Positions 1 to 9,464 of a stretch of 64,000 nt of DNA are shown piece by piece. Source of the stretch: R-RK-3 sp963842775 (GTDB taxonomy: Bacteria > Pseudomonadota > Alphaproteobacteria > Rhizobiales > Rhodomicrobiaceae); the NCBI GenBank assembly GCA_963842775.1, contig CAWJHQ010000011.1, forward strand, positions 248,001-312,000. The letters run 5' to 3'. The first letter of the stretch is position 1; the number at the start of each line of letters is the position of its first letter. Both the position numbers and the translations under genes were made by a program. The notes below the pieces were generated by a model. It saw only the letters and a program-made list of their open reading frames with translations. It was not told where the DNA came from and did not search any database.

Positions 1-2
1 TT

Positions 3-356
3 CCCTATGCGTGGCTGGTCCCGGCGATCCTCGTCATATCGGTCGTCGGCGTCTACAGCGTCGATTTCAAACCCTTCGATATCTGGGTGATGGCCATCGC
101 CGGGCTTGTCGGCTATTTCCTGCGCAAATTCGGCTATGAAATGGCCCCGCTGCTGCTCGCGCTGGTGCTTGGCGACCGGCTGGAGGAGAATTTCCGGCTG
201 GCGCTGACAATGTCGGGCGGCAATTACGCCACCTTCGCCGACGAAGCCTCGATCATCGTGCTCGCGGCCTCGATCGGCTTGCTGTTGGGCGTCCAGGGGA
301 TCGCCTGGGCGTTCGGCTACCGCAAAGCGTTCGCCGACGAAGCGGAGGGTGCATGA
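3..356 (+). CDS. tctA: TctA-family tripartite tricarboxylate transporter permease, C-terminal part
   Basis: The frame is open from the window edge, so this is the last ~117 residues of a larger membrane protein. The visible part has hydrophobic segments and the family's C-terminal signature around FGYEMAPLLLALVLGDRLEENFR, in which a conserved Pro/Leu-rich helix is followed by an acidic-basic GDRLEENFR loop. TctA is the large 12-TM permease of tripartite tricarboxylate transporters, which work with the small TctB and a periplasmic TctC receptor. The convergent TctC gene at 2501-3469 is the probable partner, with an IolD-like enzyme between them. The substrate cannot be deduced. The product name is secure; the N-terminus lies outside the window. 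Confidence 0.85.
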   Translation, partial: PYAWLVPAILVISVVGVYSVDFKPFDIWVMAIAGLVGYFLRKFGYEMAPLLLALVLGDRLEENFRLALTMSGGNYATFADEASIIVLAASIGLLLGVQGIAWAFGYRKAFADEAEGA

Positions 357-386
357 GCATGGTTTCGGCCTCTAGGATTTTGCGCC

Positions 387-2283
387 ATGTTGACCGGCGC
401 GGCCACTGATCCTCGTGCGTCGATTACGCGCGAGAGCACGCGCCATCGCGTCGGCCGGAGGGCTGACGGAAGCGCTTAAGGCGGGCGCGATCGAGGGCAT
501 CGTCGAAATCTCCCTCTCCGAAGCGCTCGTGCTCGGCCTGCTGAAGCAGGGCGTGCGGAAATATTTCGCCATCTTCGGCCACGGCTCCACCGATCTGGGC
601 GAGATCCTGCGCATCTATGACGGCGAGGGCGTCACCCGCACGATCAACTGCCGCAATGAAGTGGAGATGGCGCACGCCGCCACCTGTCTTGCCTGGCAAT
701 ATGGCGAGACGCCGGCGGTGGTTACATCCATCGGCCCGGGGGCGCTGCAAGCCATGGCAGGCTCGCTGGCGGCTGCTTCGAACGGCGTCGGCGTTTACCA
801 CATCTATGGCGACGAGACGACACGCGGCGAAGGCTACAACATGCAGCAGATCCCGAAGCCCGAGCAGGGGCTGTTCGGGCGCATGACCGCGCTGATGGGG
901 TCATCCTATGTGCTGCATACGCCCGGCGCCCTGCGCGACGCACTGCGCCGGGGAACGGCTTGCGTGCATCACCCTTATAAGGCGGGACCGTTCTACCTGC
1001 TCCTGCCGCTCAACACTCAGCCGGAGCTGACGGAGATCAATTTCTCCACGCTGCCGGAGCGTATTCGCGTGCCTCCCGTCGCGCCGCATGAGAACGAGGT
1101 GTTGGACGAGGCCGTCCAGCTGATCGCGACATATGACCGGATCACCATCAAGGCCGGCGGCGGCACGCGGGGCGCGGACAGCGCGGTTCGCCAGCTTGCC
1201 GAGCGCATCGGAGCGGCGGTGGTGCTGTCGCCCGGTTCGACCGGCGTCCTGCCCGACGATCATTCGCAGAATATGCATGTCGGCGGGTCGAAGGGGTCGA
1301 TTTCGGGAAACTACGCGATGGAAAACGCGAAGCTTCTCATCGCGATCGGTACGCGCGGCGTGTGTCAGGCGGATTGCTCCGGCGTCGGCTATCCTGCGGC
1401 CGAGGCCGTCATCAACATCAATGGCGATCTCGACGACCTCATGCATTACGCCAATACGGTCGGACTGCCGGGCGACATATCGTCAGTCATCGCCCGCTTG
1501 CTGGAGCGCGTGGGCGCATCGAACGCGATCGATCCGGCAGGCAAGGCCGCATGGCTGGAGGCCTGCGCGGCGAGAAAACGCGAATGGCACGCTTTCAAGC
1601 GTGAGCGCTTCGAAGCGGCCCCGATGCACGATGAGGTGTGGGGCAGGGCGGTGCTGAGCCAACCTGCCGCAATCAAGATCGCCGCCGATTTCGCCAAATC
1701 CATCGGCGCGGCGAAATATTTCGATGCCGGCGATGTGCAGGCCAACGGCTTCCAGATCGTCGAGGACGACCGCACGGGTGACAGCTACACGGAGACCGGC
1801 GCCTCCTATATGGGCTTTGCCTGTTCCGCGCTACTTGCGAGTTCTGTCGCCGACAAGCCGCGCTACGCCATGGCCTTCACCGGCGACGGCTCCTTCATGA
1901 TGAACCCGCAAATCCTGATCGACGGCGTCGAGCACGGCGTGCGCGGTATGATCGTGCTGTTCGACAACCGCCGCATGGCCGCGATCACCGGCCTGCAGAA
2001 GGCACAATATGGGGCCGAATTCCGCACGAACGATCGCGTCGCCGTCGATTATGTGCAGCTTGCTTCGGCGGTGAGCGGCGTGAAGGCGATCTGGGGTGGC
2101 GCCACTGCGGATGAATTCCGGAAAGCGCTGGATGTCGCGCGTGCGCATGACGGCCTGTCCCTGGTGCATGTGCCGGTCTATTCGGGAGACGATCCGCTCG
2201 GCGGCATGGGTGCATATGGCTCCTGGAATGTGGGCAACTGGGTCGAGGATGTGCAATCCCGCTATCTCAGGCAGAACATTTAG
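387..2283 (+). CDS. IolD-like thiamine-diphosphate-dependent enzyme (one extra base near 435)
   Basis: This is a large ThDP enzyme of about 631 residues with the three-domain acetolactate-synthase architecture. The N-terminal PYR domain carries the catalytic-type Glu in CRNEVEMAHAA, the central domain runs roughly 1100-1500, and the C-terminal PP domain shows the GDGSF...FDNRR metal/ThDP motif from position 1882. It resembles trihydroxycyclohexanedione hydrolase (IolD) of inositol breakdown, but no other inositol gene is near, so the substrate is open. A GTG at 415 gives an intact frame, but ATG 387 with removal of one base at 435 yields a more family-like N-terminus (MLTGAATDPRASITRE then ARAIASAGGL), so I prefer 387. 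Its position between tctA and tctC suggests it acts on the imported compound. An IolD-like superfamily assignment is secure; the exact reaction is not. Confidence 0.8.
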
Positions 2284-2397
2284 ACGAGGCGATAAGTCCG
2301 GCCATCGCCACCTTTCTTCACTAGAGATAACCTGCGAGCCGGAGTCGGCGTGATGGGCGAGGCGGCACGGAGAATAATCTACGCGCCGCCTTTGCCG

Positions 2398-2500
2398 TAG
2401 AGCATTTTCCAGCAAAGTGGATGCCGGTTTGCGCCCTCGAAAATGCGACCAAGCAAAGAGATAGAGCCCCGTTCCGATTCAATCGGAACGGGGCTCTAGC
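2398..2500. repeat. Intergenic palindromic repeat, copy 1 (RIME-like)
   Basis: This ~100-base element begins TAGAGCATTTTCCAG, continues through a conserved AAAATGCGACCAA core, and ends in a 17-bp perfect hairpin (arms 2463-2479 and 2481-2497, one-base loop). A second copy lies at 6649-6754. Its layout resembles the rhizobial intergenic mosaic elements (RIME); that identification is from memory. It lies between the convergent IolD-like and tctC genes, where the hairpin could also end transcription from both sides. Confidence 0.75.
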
Positions 2501-3469
2501 CTATTTGGATTTCTTCATGCCCAGCTTGTCCATCAGCGCGGCGACCTTCTTGTCGTCTTCGGCGATGAGCTCTTCGAACTTCTTGGCCGGAAGGAAGGCC
2601 GGGCGGAAGCCAGAGGTTTTTCCGGCCGCGGCAAATTCCGGCGAGGCGACGGTTTCACTGATCGCCTTTTCCAGCTTGGCGACCACATCGGCGGGCACGC
2701 CCTTCGGGGCGGAAATGCCGCGCCAAAGCTCAAGCTGCACGTCGTAGCCCTGTTCCTTCGCGGTCGGCACGTCTGGGAATACCGGGTCGCGTTCCGCGCC
2801 GAGCGCTGCGAGAATGCGCAGCGTTCCCGCCTTGACGTGCGAGACGAAGGCCGCCGGTAATTGCACCGCGCCCTCGATGCGTCCGCCAAGCAGGTTTACC
2901 GTCGCCTCGGCGGCGTTGAACGGCACGTCGATGGTCTTCGCACCCGCATTGGCGAATGTCGCTACCGCCGAGAAATGCGTGTGGCTGCCCGCGCCGGAAT
3001 TGCCGATACGCACTTTTTCGGGATTGGCCTTGGCATATTCAATGAACTCGCCAAGCGTCTTCCAGGGCGCGTCGGCCTTCACGGCGACCACGGGTGTTTC
3101 GACGCTGACCCGCGCGATATGGGTGAAGTTGGTGTGGTCGAACGGAAGCTGGCCGCTATGATAGGTGGTCGAGATCTGGTTCGACGTCCAGGCGAGTGCG
3201 TAGCCGTCAGGCTTTTGCTGCGACAGATGCACGAGGCTGACCGCGCCGCCGCCGCCCGTCCGGTTCACCACGGGCACGGCAACGCCGAGCCGCTTGGCGA
3301 TACCTTCGGACAGCTGGCGCGCCGTTACGTCCGCAGCACTGCCCGCGCCAAAACTTACCGAAAGCTCGATCGGGCTCTTGGGAAAGTCCTGCGCGTTGAC
3401 CGGCAGGGCCGCGAGCCCCGCCGTTATGGCCGTGGCAAGGCCAAGAAATGCAGACAATTTGGTTCTCAT
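2501..3469 (-). CDS. tctC: TctC/Bug-family tripartite transporter substrate-binding protein
   Basis: The 322-residue protein starts with a clear Sec signal peptide (MRTKLSAFLGLATAITAGL, cleavage near VNAQ). It continues with the Bug-family core: a FGAGSAADVTAR loop, PVVNRTGGGGAVSL, and a C-terminal FLPAKKFEELIAEDDKKV helix. Bug proteins capture carboxylates in the periplasm and pass them to TctA/TctB permeases. The length is typical. The gene is convergent with the IolD-like gene and shares the repeat hairpin at 2463-2497 as its 3' boundary. A GC-rich perfect palindrome at 3535-3553 lies upstream of its start. The ligand cannot be predicted from sequence alone. Confidence 0.9.
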   Translation of the reverse strand: MRTKLSAFLGLATAITAGLAALPVNAQDFPKSPIELSVSFGAGSAADVTARQLSEGIAKRLGVAVPVVNRTGGGGAVSLVHLSQQKPDGYALAWTSNQISTTYHSGQLPFDHTNFTHIARVSVETPVVAVKADAPWKTLGEFIEYAKANPEKVRIGNSGAGSHTHFSAVATFANAGAKTIDVPFNAAEATVNLLGGRIEGAVQLPAAFVSHVKAGTLRILAALGAERDPVFPDVPTAKEQGYDVQLELWRGISAPKGVPADVVAKLEKAISETVASPEFAAAGKTSGFRPAFLPAKKFEELIAEDDKKVAALMDKLGMKKSK

Positions 3470-4464
3470 CGAATAATCCCCTCATAGACACATTTGCGCT
3501 GCCAGCTATCGCTAAGTGCCGGCGCGGCTCATTCGGCCGCCTGACAGGCGGCCCCATCCAAGTCTCGGCTCTGCTGCAATCTCGACGCTGTGCTCCATAC
3601 GTGTCACCAAAAGGCCGCCAGCGGATCGCAGAAGGTCAAGTGGCAGGTGTCAAACGTGATGGAGGCTTGCATTCGCTTCGTGGCGCCCACGCCTTCGCAG
3701 CGAATGCCGTCTAAATAGCGGTTGGTATGCACGATACCAGCGATATCGACCGAAACGGGCTTCATTTGGGCCGATGTGCGGGTGCGGATTGTGCGTCGTT
3801 GGCGTCAGCCGCTTCAATGAGCACCACTAAGTCGTACACTGACGCGATTCCGCCGTCGCTGCAGCGTCTCAGCGCGCACAACCTTTCGACGGCGCATAGG
3901 CACTCTGACTGCCACGCATAACGAACTCTTCACCCAGCCAAATCCTTAGATATCGCGCTCAAAGCCTGAGCGAAAAAGCAAAATCCGCGCGCGTCAAAAT
4001 GTCAATATTGATTTAAGGGATTACAATTATCCCACCTTGCCACATTTTTGATCGCGGCTGTGGCCGTTTGATCGCGTAGGCGCTCTTATGGCGAAAGAAA
4101 GGAAGGATTACACGGCTTTGTTGCAAAACGTATTTTTGCCGGGAGAATTAATCGGCCGCCGCTATAAAAACAGCGTATGAATTTCAACTGCTTATCACAT
4201 AAGCAAATTCACGCGATCAGCGGTAGTGAGCCGTTCGATAGTCTCCGATTGATTTGTTTCCATAACATTTCCGCCTCCTTCTATTGAATTTATGAGCATC
4301 CAATTATTTTGGCGTTCCGATCGTGATCTGCATTATGTATCTTATCTTCACGTTGCTCATTCACAGATCAGCTCACCTCGCCACACGCTCTTGACAGGAT
4401 GCACACTCTAAGCACTTGTAAGGCGTCCCCCTTCGGCGGCCTTGGATGCTTTGGAGCCTTATTG
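3470..4464. other. Long intergenic region without a convincing gene
   Basis: About 1 kb separates the divergent tctC and TAXI-receptor genes. The short open frames here have no family resemblance and poor codon structure. The tctC-proximal part is GC-rich and holds the palindrome at 3535-3553. From about 3960 the composition becomes AT-rich, as expected for promoters of both genes and perhaps for acquired or decayed DNA. Confidence 0.6.
3535..3553. promoter_or_regulatory. Perfect inverted repeat upstream of tctC
   Basis: GGCCGCCT and AGGCGGCC form 8-bp arms around a 3-base spacer, 66-84 bases upstream of the tctC start. This symmetry and position fit an operator, but no adjacent regulator gene is present. 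A functional role is inference only. Confidence 0.3.
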
Positions 4465-5649
4465 ATGCGTATGCCTCATCTCATGGCGGCAATCTCGTTG
4501 CCCCTTCTACTGCTACCTTTCTCAAGCCAGGCGCAGACCGTTCGTCCAGAGGGCGAGACGCAGGCGATCGTCGTCGCGCAGAACGCGGGCAGGCCTTCCG
4601 CCGTTACCGAGGGTGAGTCGGAGAACGTATCCCGCGTCAATGCTTGGACTGTTGGCGTCGTCGGGGGGCTGCTGGAAGGAAGCTTCCTTCGGTTCGCGGC
4701 GGAGCTGGGCAAGGCGCTTGACGACGGAGAGAATCTGCGCGTTCTGCCGATCGTCTCCTATGGCGCCGTGGAGAATGTGAACGATCTGCTCTATCTAAGG
4801 GGCGTCGATATCGCCATCACCAATGCGGACGTGTTTTCCGAATTCAGGAAGACGAAAAAGCCTTCCAATATCGAGAAGCGCATCAACTATATCTCCTCGA
4901 TGTACGTCAGCGAAGTGCATGTGTTTGCCCGCCCGGAAATCAAAACCTTGCAGGATCTGGAGGGTAAGACCGTCAGTCTGGGCAAGAAAGGCGCAGGACA
5001 AACGATCACCGGGCCGATCATCTTCGAGCGCTTGGGGATCAAGGTCAATTTCACCTTCACTGAAGCGGAAGCTTCGCTGGACAAGATGAAGACAGGGGAA
5101 ATCGCGGCCATCGTCCAGAACGGCGGTAAGCCTAACCCCCTCTTCGCCAAGTTGAAGCCCGAACCCGGCTATCACTTCCTTTCAGTGCCGTACGACGAAA
5201 AATTCTTCGACTATTACGTCCCGTCGACCTTCAACAAGGATGACTATCCCGGCATCGTCGGCCCAGGCGAGACGATTGAGACCCTGGGCGTTCCTGCAGT
5301 GCTCGCGGTCTATAATTGGCAAAGGGGCTCGGATCGGTTCCGCAAGGTCGAGCGCTTCGTGCAGTATTATTTCGAGCGCTTCGAAACGTTGCGCAAGCCG
5401 CCCTATCACCCCAAATGGAAGGAAATCAATCTGGCTGCCAAGGTGCCGGGCTGGTCGCGCTATTTCGTGGCCGAGGAGATGCTGAGCAAGAGCGCCTCGA
5501 AGGCGCAGCAGACCGAGGCTACCGGCGGCATCGGCGCACCTACTTCCGCCCTCGGCGTGGCGGATGGGCGCGATGGTTCCAGGCAAGGGGTTGAGCAGGA
5601 AAAGGTCTTTCAGGAATTCCTGGAATGGAAAAAGAAGTACGGGAGGTGA
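4465..5649 (+). CDS. TAXI-family TRAP transporter solute receptor
   Basis: The mature part matches the TAXI (TRAP-associated extracytoplasmic immunogenic) receptor family. It has a GGLLEGSFLRFAAELGKAL opening, the ITNADVFSEF strand, a LQDLEGKTVSLGKKGAGQ hinge segment and a late YFERFETLRKPPYHPKW helix. I chose ATG 4465 because it gives a compact signal peptide (MRMPHLMAAISLPLLLLPF, then SSQAQ); ATG 4399 adds 22 unlikely residues. The reconstructed protein is about 394 residues, longer than average because of an N-terminal linker and a low-complexity C-terminal tail. No TRAP membrane subunit (DctQM-like) is adjacent, so it is an orphan receptor here, paired only with the secreted Sel1-like gene downstream. 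Confidence 0.8.
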   Translation: MRMPHLMAAISLPLLLLPFSSQAQTVRPEGETQAIVVAQNAGRPSAVTEGESENVSRVNAWTVGVVGGLLEGSFLRFAAELGKALDDGENLRVLPIVSYGAVENVNDLLYLRGVDIAITNADVFSEFRKTKKPSNIEKRINYISSMYVSEVHVFARPEIKTLQDLEGKTVSLGKKGAGQTITGPIIFERLGIKVNFTFTEAEASLDKMKTGEIAAIVQNGGKPNPLFAKLKPEPGYHFLSVPYDEKFFDYYVPSTFNKDDYPGIVGPGETIETLGVPAVLAVYNWQRGSDRFRKVERFVQYYFERFETLRKPPYHPKWKEINLAAKVPGWSRYFVAEEMLSKSASKAQQTEATGGIGAPTSALGVADGRDGSRQGVEQEKVFQEFLEWKKKYGR

Positions 5650-5726
5650 TCGCTGAGCGTCGGCTTTACGCTTTGTAGTGTGATGGGACCATTTCGGCGT
5701 TCGTGGTCGTGGCGAGAGGGAAGTTT

Positions 5727-6644
5727 ATGACGCTCTCAAAGAGCAGCAAGGCGCGATTGCAGGCGCTGGTGCTGTCTTTTGCGACCGCGCTCACTGTCGG
5801 CATATCGATCATTGGCGGCGACGATGCGCTCGCGCAGAGCCAAAGGCCGGCGCTCGTGATCGATGCGCCATCGATCTTCGAGTTCGAGACCGATAAGATC
5901 TCGCCGATGTCTATCGTGATCCAGCCGGAGAAGGCCGCGCCGCAGCGGGCGATGCTGCTCATCCGCGGTCTTCCCAGCACGGTGGCCCTCACCGAGGGGC
6001 GGTTATTCCCATCCGGGGTCTGGAGCGTGAAACTCTCCGACCTGCCCAACCTCAGGGTCGTAGCGCCGTCCTCTGTGGAAACGAGCAACATCACTTTCGC
6101 GCTGGTCACCTTGGAAGGTTCTATTCTCGCCGAAAAAAGCGCGATCCTAAGTATCGCGACGCCCTCCGCCAATGATACGCTCACCATCGCGCGCGGCGCG
6201 GCGCCCAGTGCCCCGCCCCCGAGCGCCGAGCCGGCCCCAAAGCCCGTAAGCACACCGCGCGCCAATAGTGGCGCGGAATCCGTAGCTGCCCTTCCGGTCA
6301 ATACGCCTCCGGCCCCGGCCGCTACAGGCTCACTCGTGACGCCAAAAACGCTCACCTTCGAGGAGACCGAAAAAGTTCAGGTCTTCATGCAAAAGGGCGA
6401 GGAGTATATGCTTTCGGGGAATATCAACCTGGCGCGCCTCTTTTACAAGCGCTCGGCAGATGCCGGCTGGGCGCCGGGTGCGCTGGCCCTTGCCGAAACC
6501 TATGACGCCGAGGAACTGGCTCGCATGGAGGTCGTCGGTGGCATCCAGCCAGATCCTGCACTCGCTAAAAAATGGTATGAGGTCGCGCGCGACCTTGGCT
6601 CCGCGACCGCGCAGCAGAAGCTTCAACGTCTGGGCCAGCGCTGA
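5727..6644 (+). CDS. Secreted protein with Pro/Ala-rich linker and Sel1-like C-terminus
   Basis: The protein has about 305 residues from ATG 5727; an upstream GTG at 5703 adds eight residues and is less likely. An N-terminal signal segment ends at DDALAQ. A beta-rich domain of about 130 residues follows, then a Pro/Ala/Ser-rich linker (6190-6330). The C-terminal alpha-helical part carries Sel1/TPR-like patterns, NLARLFYKRSADAGWAPGALALAETYD and PALAKKWYEVARDLGSATAQ. Sel1-like repeats usually mediate protein contacts. The gene follows the TAXI receptor by about 80 bases in the same direction and may be cotranscribed, suggesting a periplasmic partnership, which is inference. I do not recognise the N-terminal domain. 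Confidence 0.7.
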   Translation: MTLSKSSKARLQALVLSFATALTVGISIIGGDDALAQSQRPALVIDAPSIFEFETDKISPMSIVIQPEKAAPQRAMLLIRGLPSTVALTEGRLFPSGVWSVKLSDLPNLRVVAPSSVETSNITFALVTLEGSILAEKSAILSIATPSANDTLTIARGAAPSAPPPSAEPAPKPVSTPRANSGAESVAALPVNTPPAPAATGSLVTPKTLTFEETEKVQVFMQKGEEYMLSGNINLARLFYKRSADAGWAPGALALAETYDAEELARMEVVGGIQPDPALAKKWYEVARDLGSATAQQKLQRLGQR

Positions 6645-6648
6645 GCTT

Positions 6649-6754
6649 TAGAGCATTTTCCAGTAAAGTTGGACACCGGTTTGCGTCGCGAAAATGCGAC
6701 CAAACAAAGAGATAGAGCCCCGTTCCGATTTAATCGGAACGGAAAAGGCTCTAG
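6649..6754. repeat. Intergenic palindromic repeat, copy 2 (RIME-like)
   Basis: This copy matches that at 2398-2500 over most of its length (GAGCATTTTCCAG, AAAATGCGACCAAACAAAGAG). It ends in the same hairpin, with inner arms 6721-6730 and 6732-6741. Here a GAAAA insertion separates inner and outer stem arms, so this hairpin is less perfect. It starts five bases after the stop of the Sel1-like gene. Confidence 0.75.
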
Positions 6755-7560
6755 CGTCGCACGGGGCTTGGATGTCGGGCTTGGTCGCCCTCGGAGGTCG
6801 CGTGTGGTAAAGGCGCGTAGCGCATCCCTTCAAGTCTAAAGACGCGTCTGACAGGTGTTCGCGAAGCGACCGCGAGAATACCGCCTCGACGGTGTTCGGT
6901 CAGAATGCGAACGCCTGCTATTGCCGATAATAGCGGCGTAAGGTCCCCACAACGGAATAAGCCTCACCCCATCCACGCGAACGGAATCCATCGTTGCCCT
7001 ATTGGATTTCGTTCAATGGCTGATTGCGCGAATGGGCCGACGCGCTCCGTTACATCATTTGAACCGAAATGGATCCATCGGCGTCATATTGACGACATAG
7101 GCGGTGCGATTGGGAACCTGCGGGAGTTGCTCCACGTTCAACCGAACCGTCTTTAATATTGGCGGGCTTGAAGTTAGCCGAGTAGGCTTCGTCGTTTCAG
7201 CCGACGACAAAGGCTATTGCATACGATGTATAGTCGCGCGCATACATCATATGACGCTGTGATCGGCAATGCACGGTATCGGCGCGTCACTGTTGTCACT
7301 TGCGAAAGTTATGAGATTGGTATAGTTACCGTAACTTGAGGGCGTTCTAGAAAATTTGTCAATGCGGGCGATCGAAGACTTGAATTACTTATAGTTGTAA
7401 GATCGTTAATTCGAGATGATTGGTTGTGGTTCAGCTCTTGGCTATGTCAAGGGTACCGGTAGCTGATTCACTTTAGGATGTGGCTGTTAATAGCTGGTTC
7501 GCGTGCGGAGTCGTATCCAGTATTAGGTAACGAGTAGTTGCGTAACGTTGCAGGCATACC
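6755..7560. other. Long leader/intergenic region before the polysaccharide locus
   Basis: About 800 bases with no supported gene. From about 7150 the composition turns AT-rich relative to the window, and symmetric motifs occur at 7220-7253 and 7324-7336. This is the most likely place for the main promoter of the surface polysaccharide locus starting at 7561. Confidence 0.5.
7220..7253. promoter_or_regulatory. Candidate operator: 12-bp inverted repeat upstream of the polysaccharide locus
   Basis: CATACGATGTAT and ATACATCATATG are inverted repeats with one mismatch and a 10-base spacer. A smaller perfect repeat, AGTTAC-C-GTAACT, lies at 7324-7336. Both precede the first polysaccharide gene in an AT-rich stretch. 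Regulator and function are unknown. Confidence 0.3.
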
Positions 7561-9177
7561 ATGTCAAATATAGTAAATAGAGTTTTGTTGCTTTGTGCGG
7601 ACATTGCTTTACTTGTAATAGCGACAATTTTTGCCTTGGCTCTGCGCGAAAATCTCTCGTTGGACACGCAAAGAGTCCTAAGTGTTCTCCCTTATCTTCT
7701 CACCTCGCTGGCCGTCGCGATACCGATTCACCTCGTGCTGGGGCTCGATCGCGCGCTGTGGCGATACAGCACAATGCCTGATTACCTGCGCGTTGCGGTT
7801 GCGATCGGCCTCACGGTGCTCATTGCGACGGTGATCACATTCACGCTCAACCGCATGGAGAATGTATCCCGTTCAATCCCGATCCTCCAAAGCCTGTTGG
7901 CGGTCTGTCTGTTCATCGGTGCACGGATTGGCGTGAGATTGTGGCATGTTCCAGCGCCTAATGCAGAGCATATTTGGGCCCCTCCGCAAAGCGAGGCAGA
8001 TAGCGATCAGCACACCGTTCTCATTGTGGGTTTGACGACCCTTACCGTGCTCTATCTCAGGTCCATCGATGAACTTGCGAAAGATCGGATCCGCGTCGCC
8101 GGCATCCTCGCTCACGCCGAACGCCACGCCGGCAGGTTCGTTCGGCATCATCAGATTTTCGGGACTGAGGAAGACCTTTCAGGTCTGATCCGAAGATTGG
8201 CGGTCCACGGCGTTTTCATCGACCGGGTCGTCGTGACTCTGCCTTTCAATGCGCTGTCCTGGAGATTGCAAGACCAACTGCGTCAGTTTTCCAAGAATTC
8301 GGCCATCTCCGTTGAATATTTGGACGAAAGACTCGGCCTGAATCCCGAATTGAGAGGCGAGTCGCCGTCCAGGCCGCCGCGCCCTCCTGCCTTCATCAAG
8401 GACGGACAGGCCTCGGCTTTCGACATCGAGGCGCTCAGGGTGAGCACCCAGAGGCACTTCTGGAGGACGAAGCGAGCAATCGACTCCATCCTGGCGGGTA
8501 TCCTTCTGCTGCTTGTGGCTCCGCTCGTCGTCGTTGTGGCCCCCTTGATCGCATTGACAATCGGCCTGCCGATCATGTTCTGGCAGGACCGGCCGGGGTT
8601 GGGCGGAAAACCGTTCAAACTCTATAAATTCCGTACTATGCGGCCTGCCTATGATTTTCGCGACAATCTGATCCCGGATGACAAGCGCGTCAATGTCGTG
8701 GGGCGGTTTCTGCGAGCGGTCAGGCTTGATGAACTTCCCCAGCTCTGGAACATCCTGATCGGCGAAATGTCATTCGTCGGCCCCCGTCCCCTGCTTCGCG
8801 TCGATCAGCCGGCGGCCTTCGCCGCACGTCTTCTGGTCCGTCCAGGGCTGACGGGTTGGGCGCAAGTCATGGGCGGGCGTCAAGTCTCAGCAGTGGACAA
8901 AGCGGCGCTCGACGTGTGGTACGTGCGAAACGCCAATTTCAAGCTCGATATCGAAATCTTTGCCCGAACCTTGCCGATGGTTCTTTTCGGCGAGCGCAGG
9001 AGCCGCAAGGCGATTGAGCATGCTTGGGGCGACCTTAGGCGAATTGGCCTCTGCGCGCCCCTGAGCATCGCGTCGTCATCCGAACAGAACGATACGGCGA
9101 CCTCTGCCAATATCAGGGCTGAGGAGACGAGGCCGGTCTTGAAACAAGATAAAGGGCAGCACGGCTTCGCCCGTTAG
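7561..9177 (+). CDS. Polyprenyl-phosphate sugar-1-phosphate transferase (priming glycosyltransferase)
   Basis: This 538-residue protein has the WbaP/ExoY-type layout: four or five hydrophobic segments in the first ~130 residues, a central nucleotide-binding-like (CoA_binding_3) region, a further hydrophobic segment near residue 310, and the C-terminal bacterial sugar transferase domain. Hallmarks of the latter are KRAIDSILAGILLLL, FWQDRPGLGGKPFKLYKFRTM, RLDELPQLWNIL and MSFVGPRPLL, followed by RPGLTGWAQV. Such enzymes attach the first sugar phosphate to undecaprenyl phosphate on the inner face of the inner membrane and so begin repeat-unit assembly. It is the first gene of the locus, behind a long AT-rich leader. 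The donor sugar cannot be told from sequence. Confidence 0.92.
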   Translation: MSNIVNRVLLLCADIALLVIATIFALALRENLSLDTQRVLSVLPYLLTSLAVAIPIHLVLGLDRALWRYSTMPDYLRVAVAIGLTVLIATVITFTLNRMENVSRSIPILQSLLAVCLFIGARIGVRLWHVPAPNAEHIWAPPQSEADSDQHTVLIVGLTTLTVLYLRSIDELAKDRIRVAGILAHAERHAGRFVRHHQIFGTEEDLSGLIRRLAVHGVFIDRVVVTLPFNALSWRLQDQLRQFSKNSAISVEYLDERLGLNPELRGESPSRPPRPPAFIKDGQASAFDIEALRVSTQRHFWRTKRAIDSILAGILLLLVAPLVVVVAPLIALTIGLPIMFWQDRPGLGGKPFKLYKFRTMRPAYDFRDNLIPDDKRVNVVGRFLRAVRLDELPQLWNILIGEMSFVGPRPLLRVDQPAAFAARLLVRPGLTGWAQVMGGRQVSAVDKAALDVWYVRNANFKLDIEIFARTLPMVLFGERRSRKAIEHAWGDLRRIGLCAPLSIASSSEQNDTATSANIRAEETRPVLKQDKGQHGFAR

Positions 9178-9464
9178 CGGCGCGCACCGCCCTCAAGATG
9201 ATACGCAAGCGCTATTCGCTGACCTTCAGAGCGCGCTTGTGAGCATGGAACCTCCAGCCGGGGACTGTATGTCACCCGAAGTGCGGTAGCCTGCAAACTA
9301 TCCGGTGAAAGATGCCTATCCGGCCGCCGAGCGAACCTCGGCGGCGCACAGCCGACCAACGCGATCGGCTGCCGTCCGTATCGCCTCTCCTGGCAAGCAT
9401 GCGCCAATCACCAACGAAACAGACTCCCACAAATGCCGAATAAGAATCTGGCGAGGGCTAGGTC

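Noticed and set aside
4113..4127. GGCTTTGTTGCAAA, similar to IS6-type element ends
   Set aside because: No matching inverted end or transposase gene nearby; could be chance.
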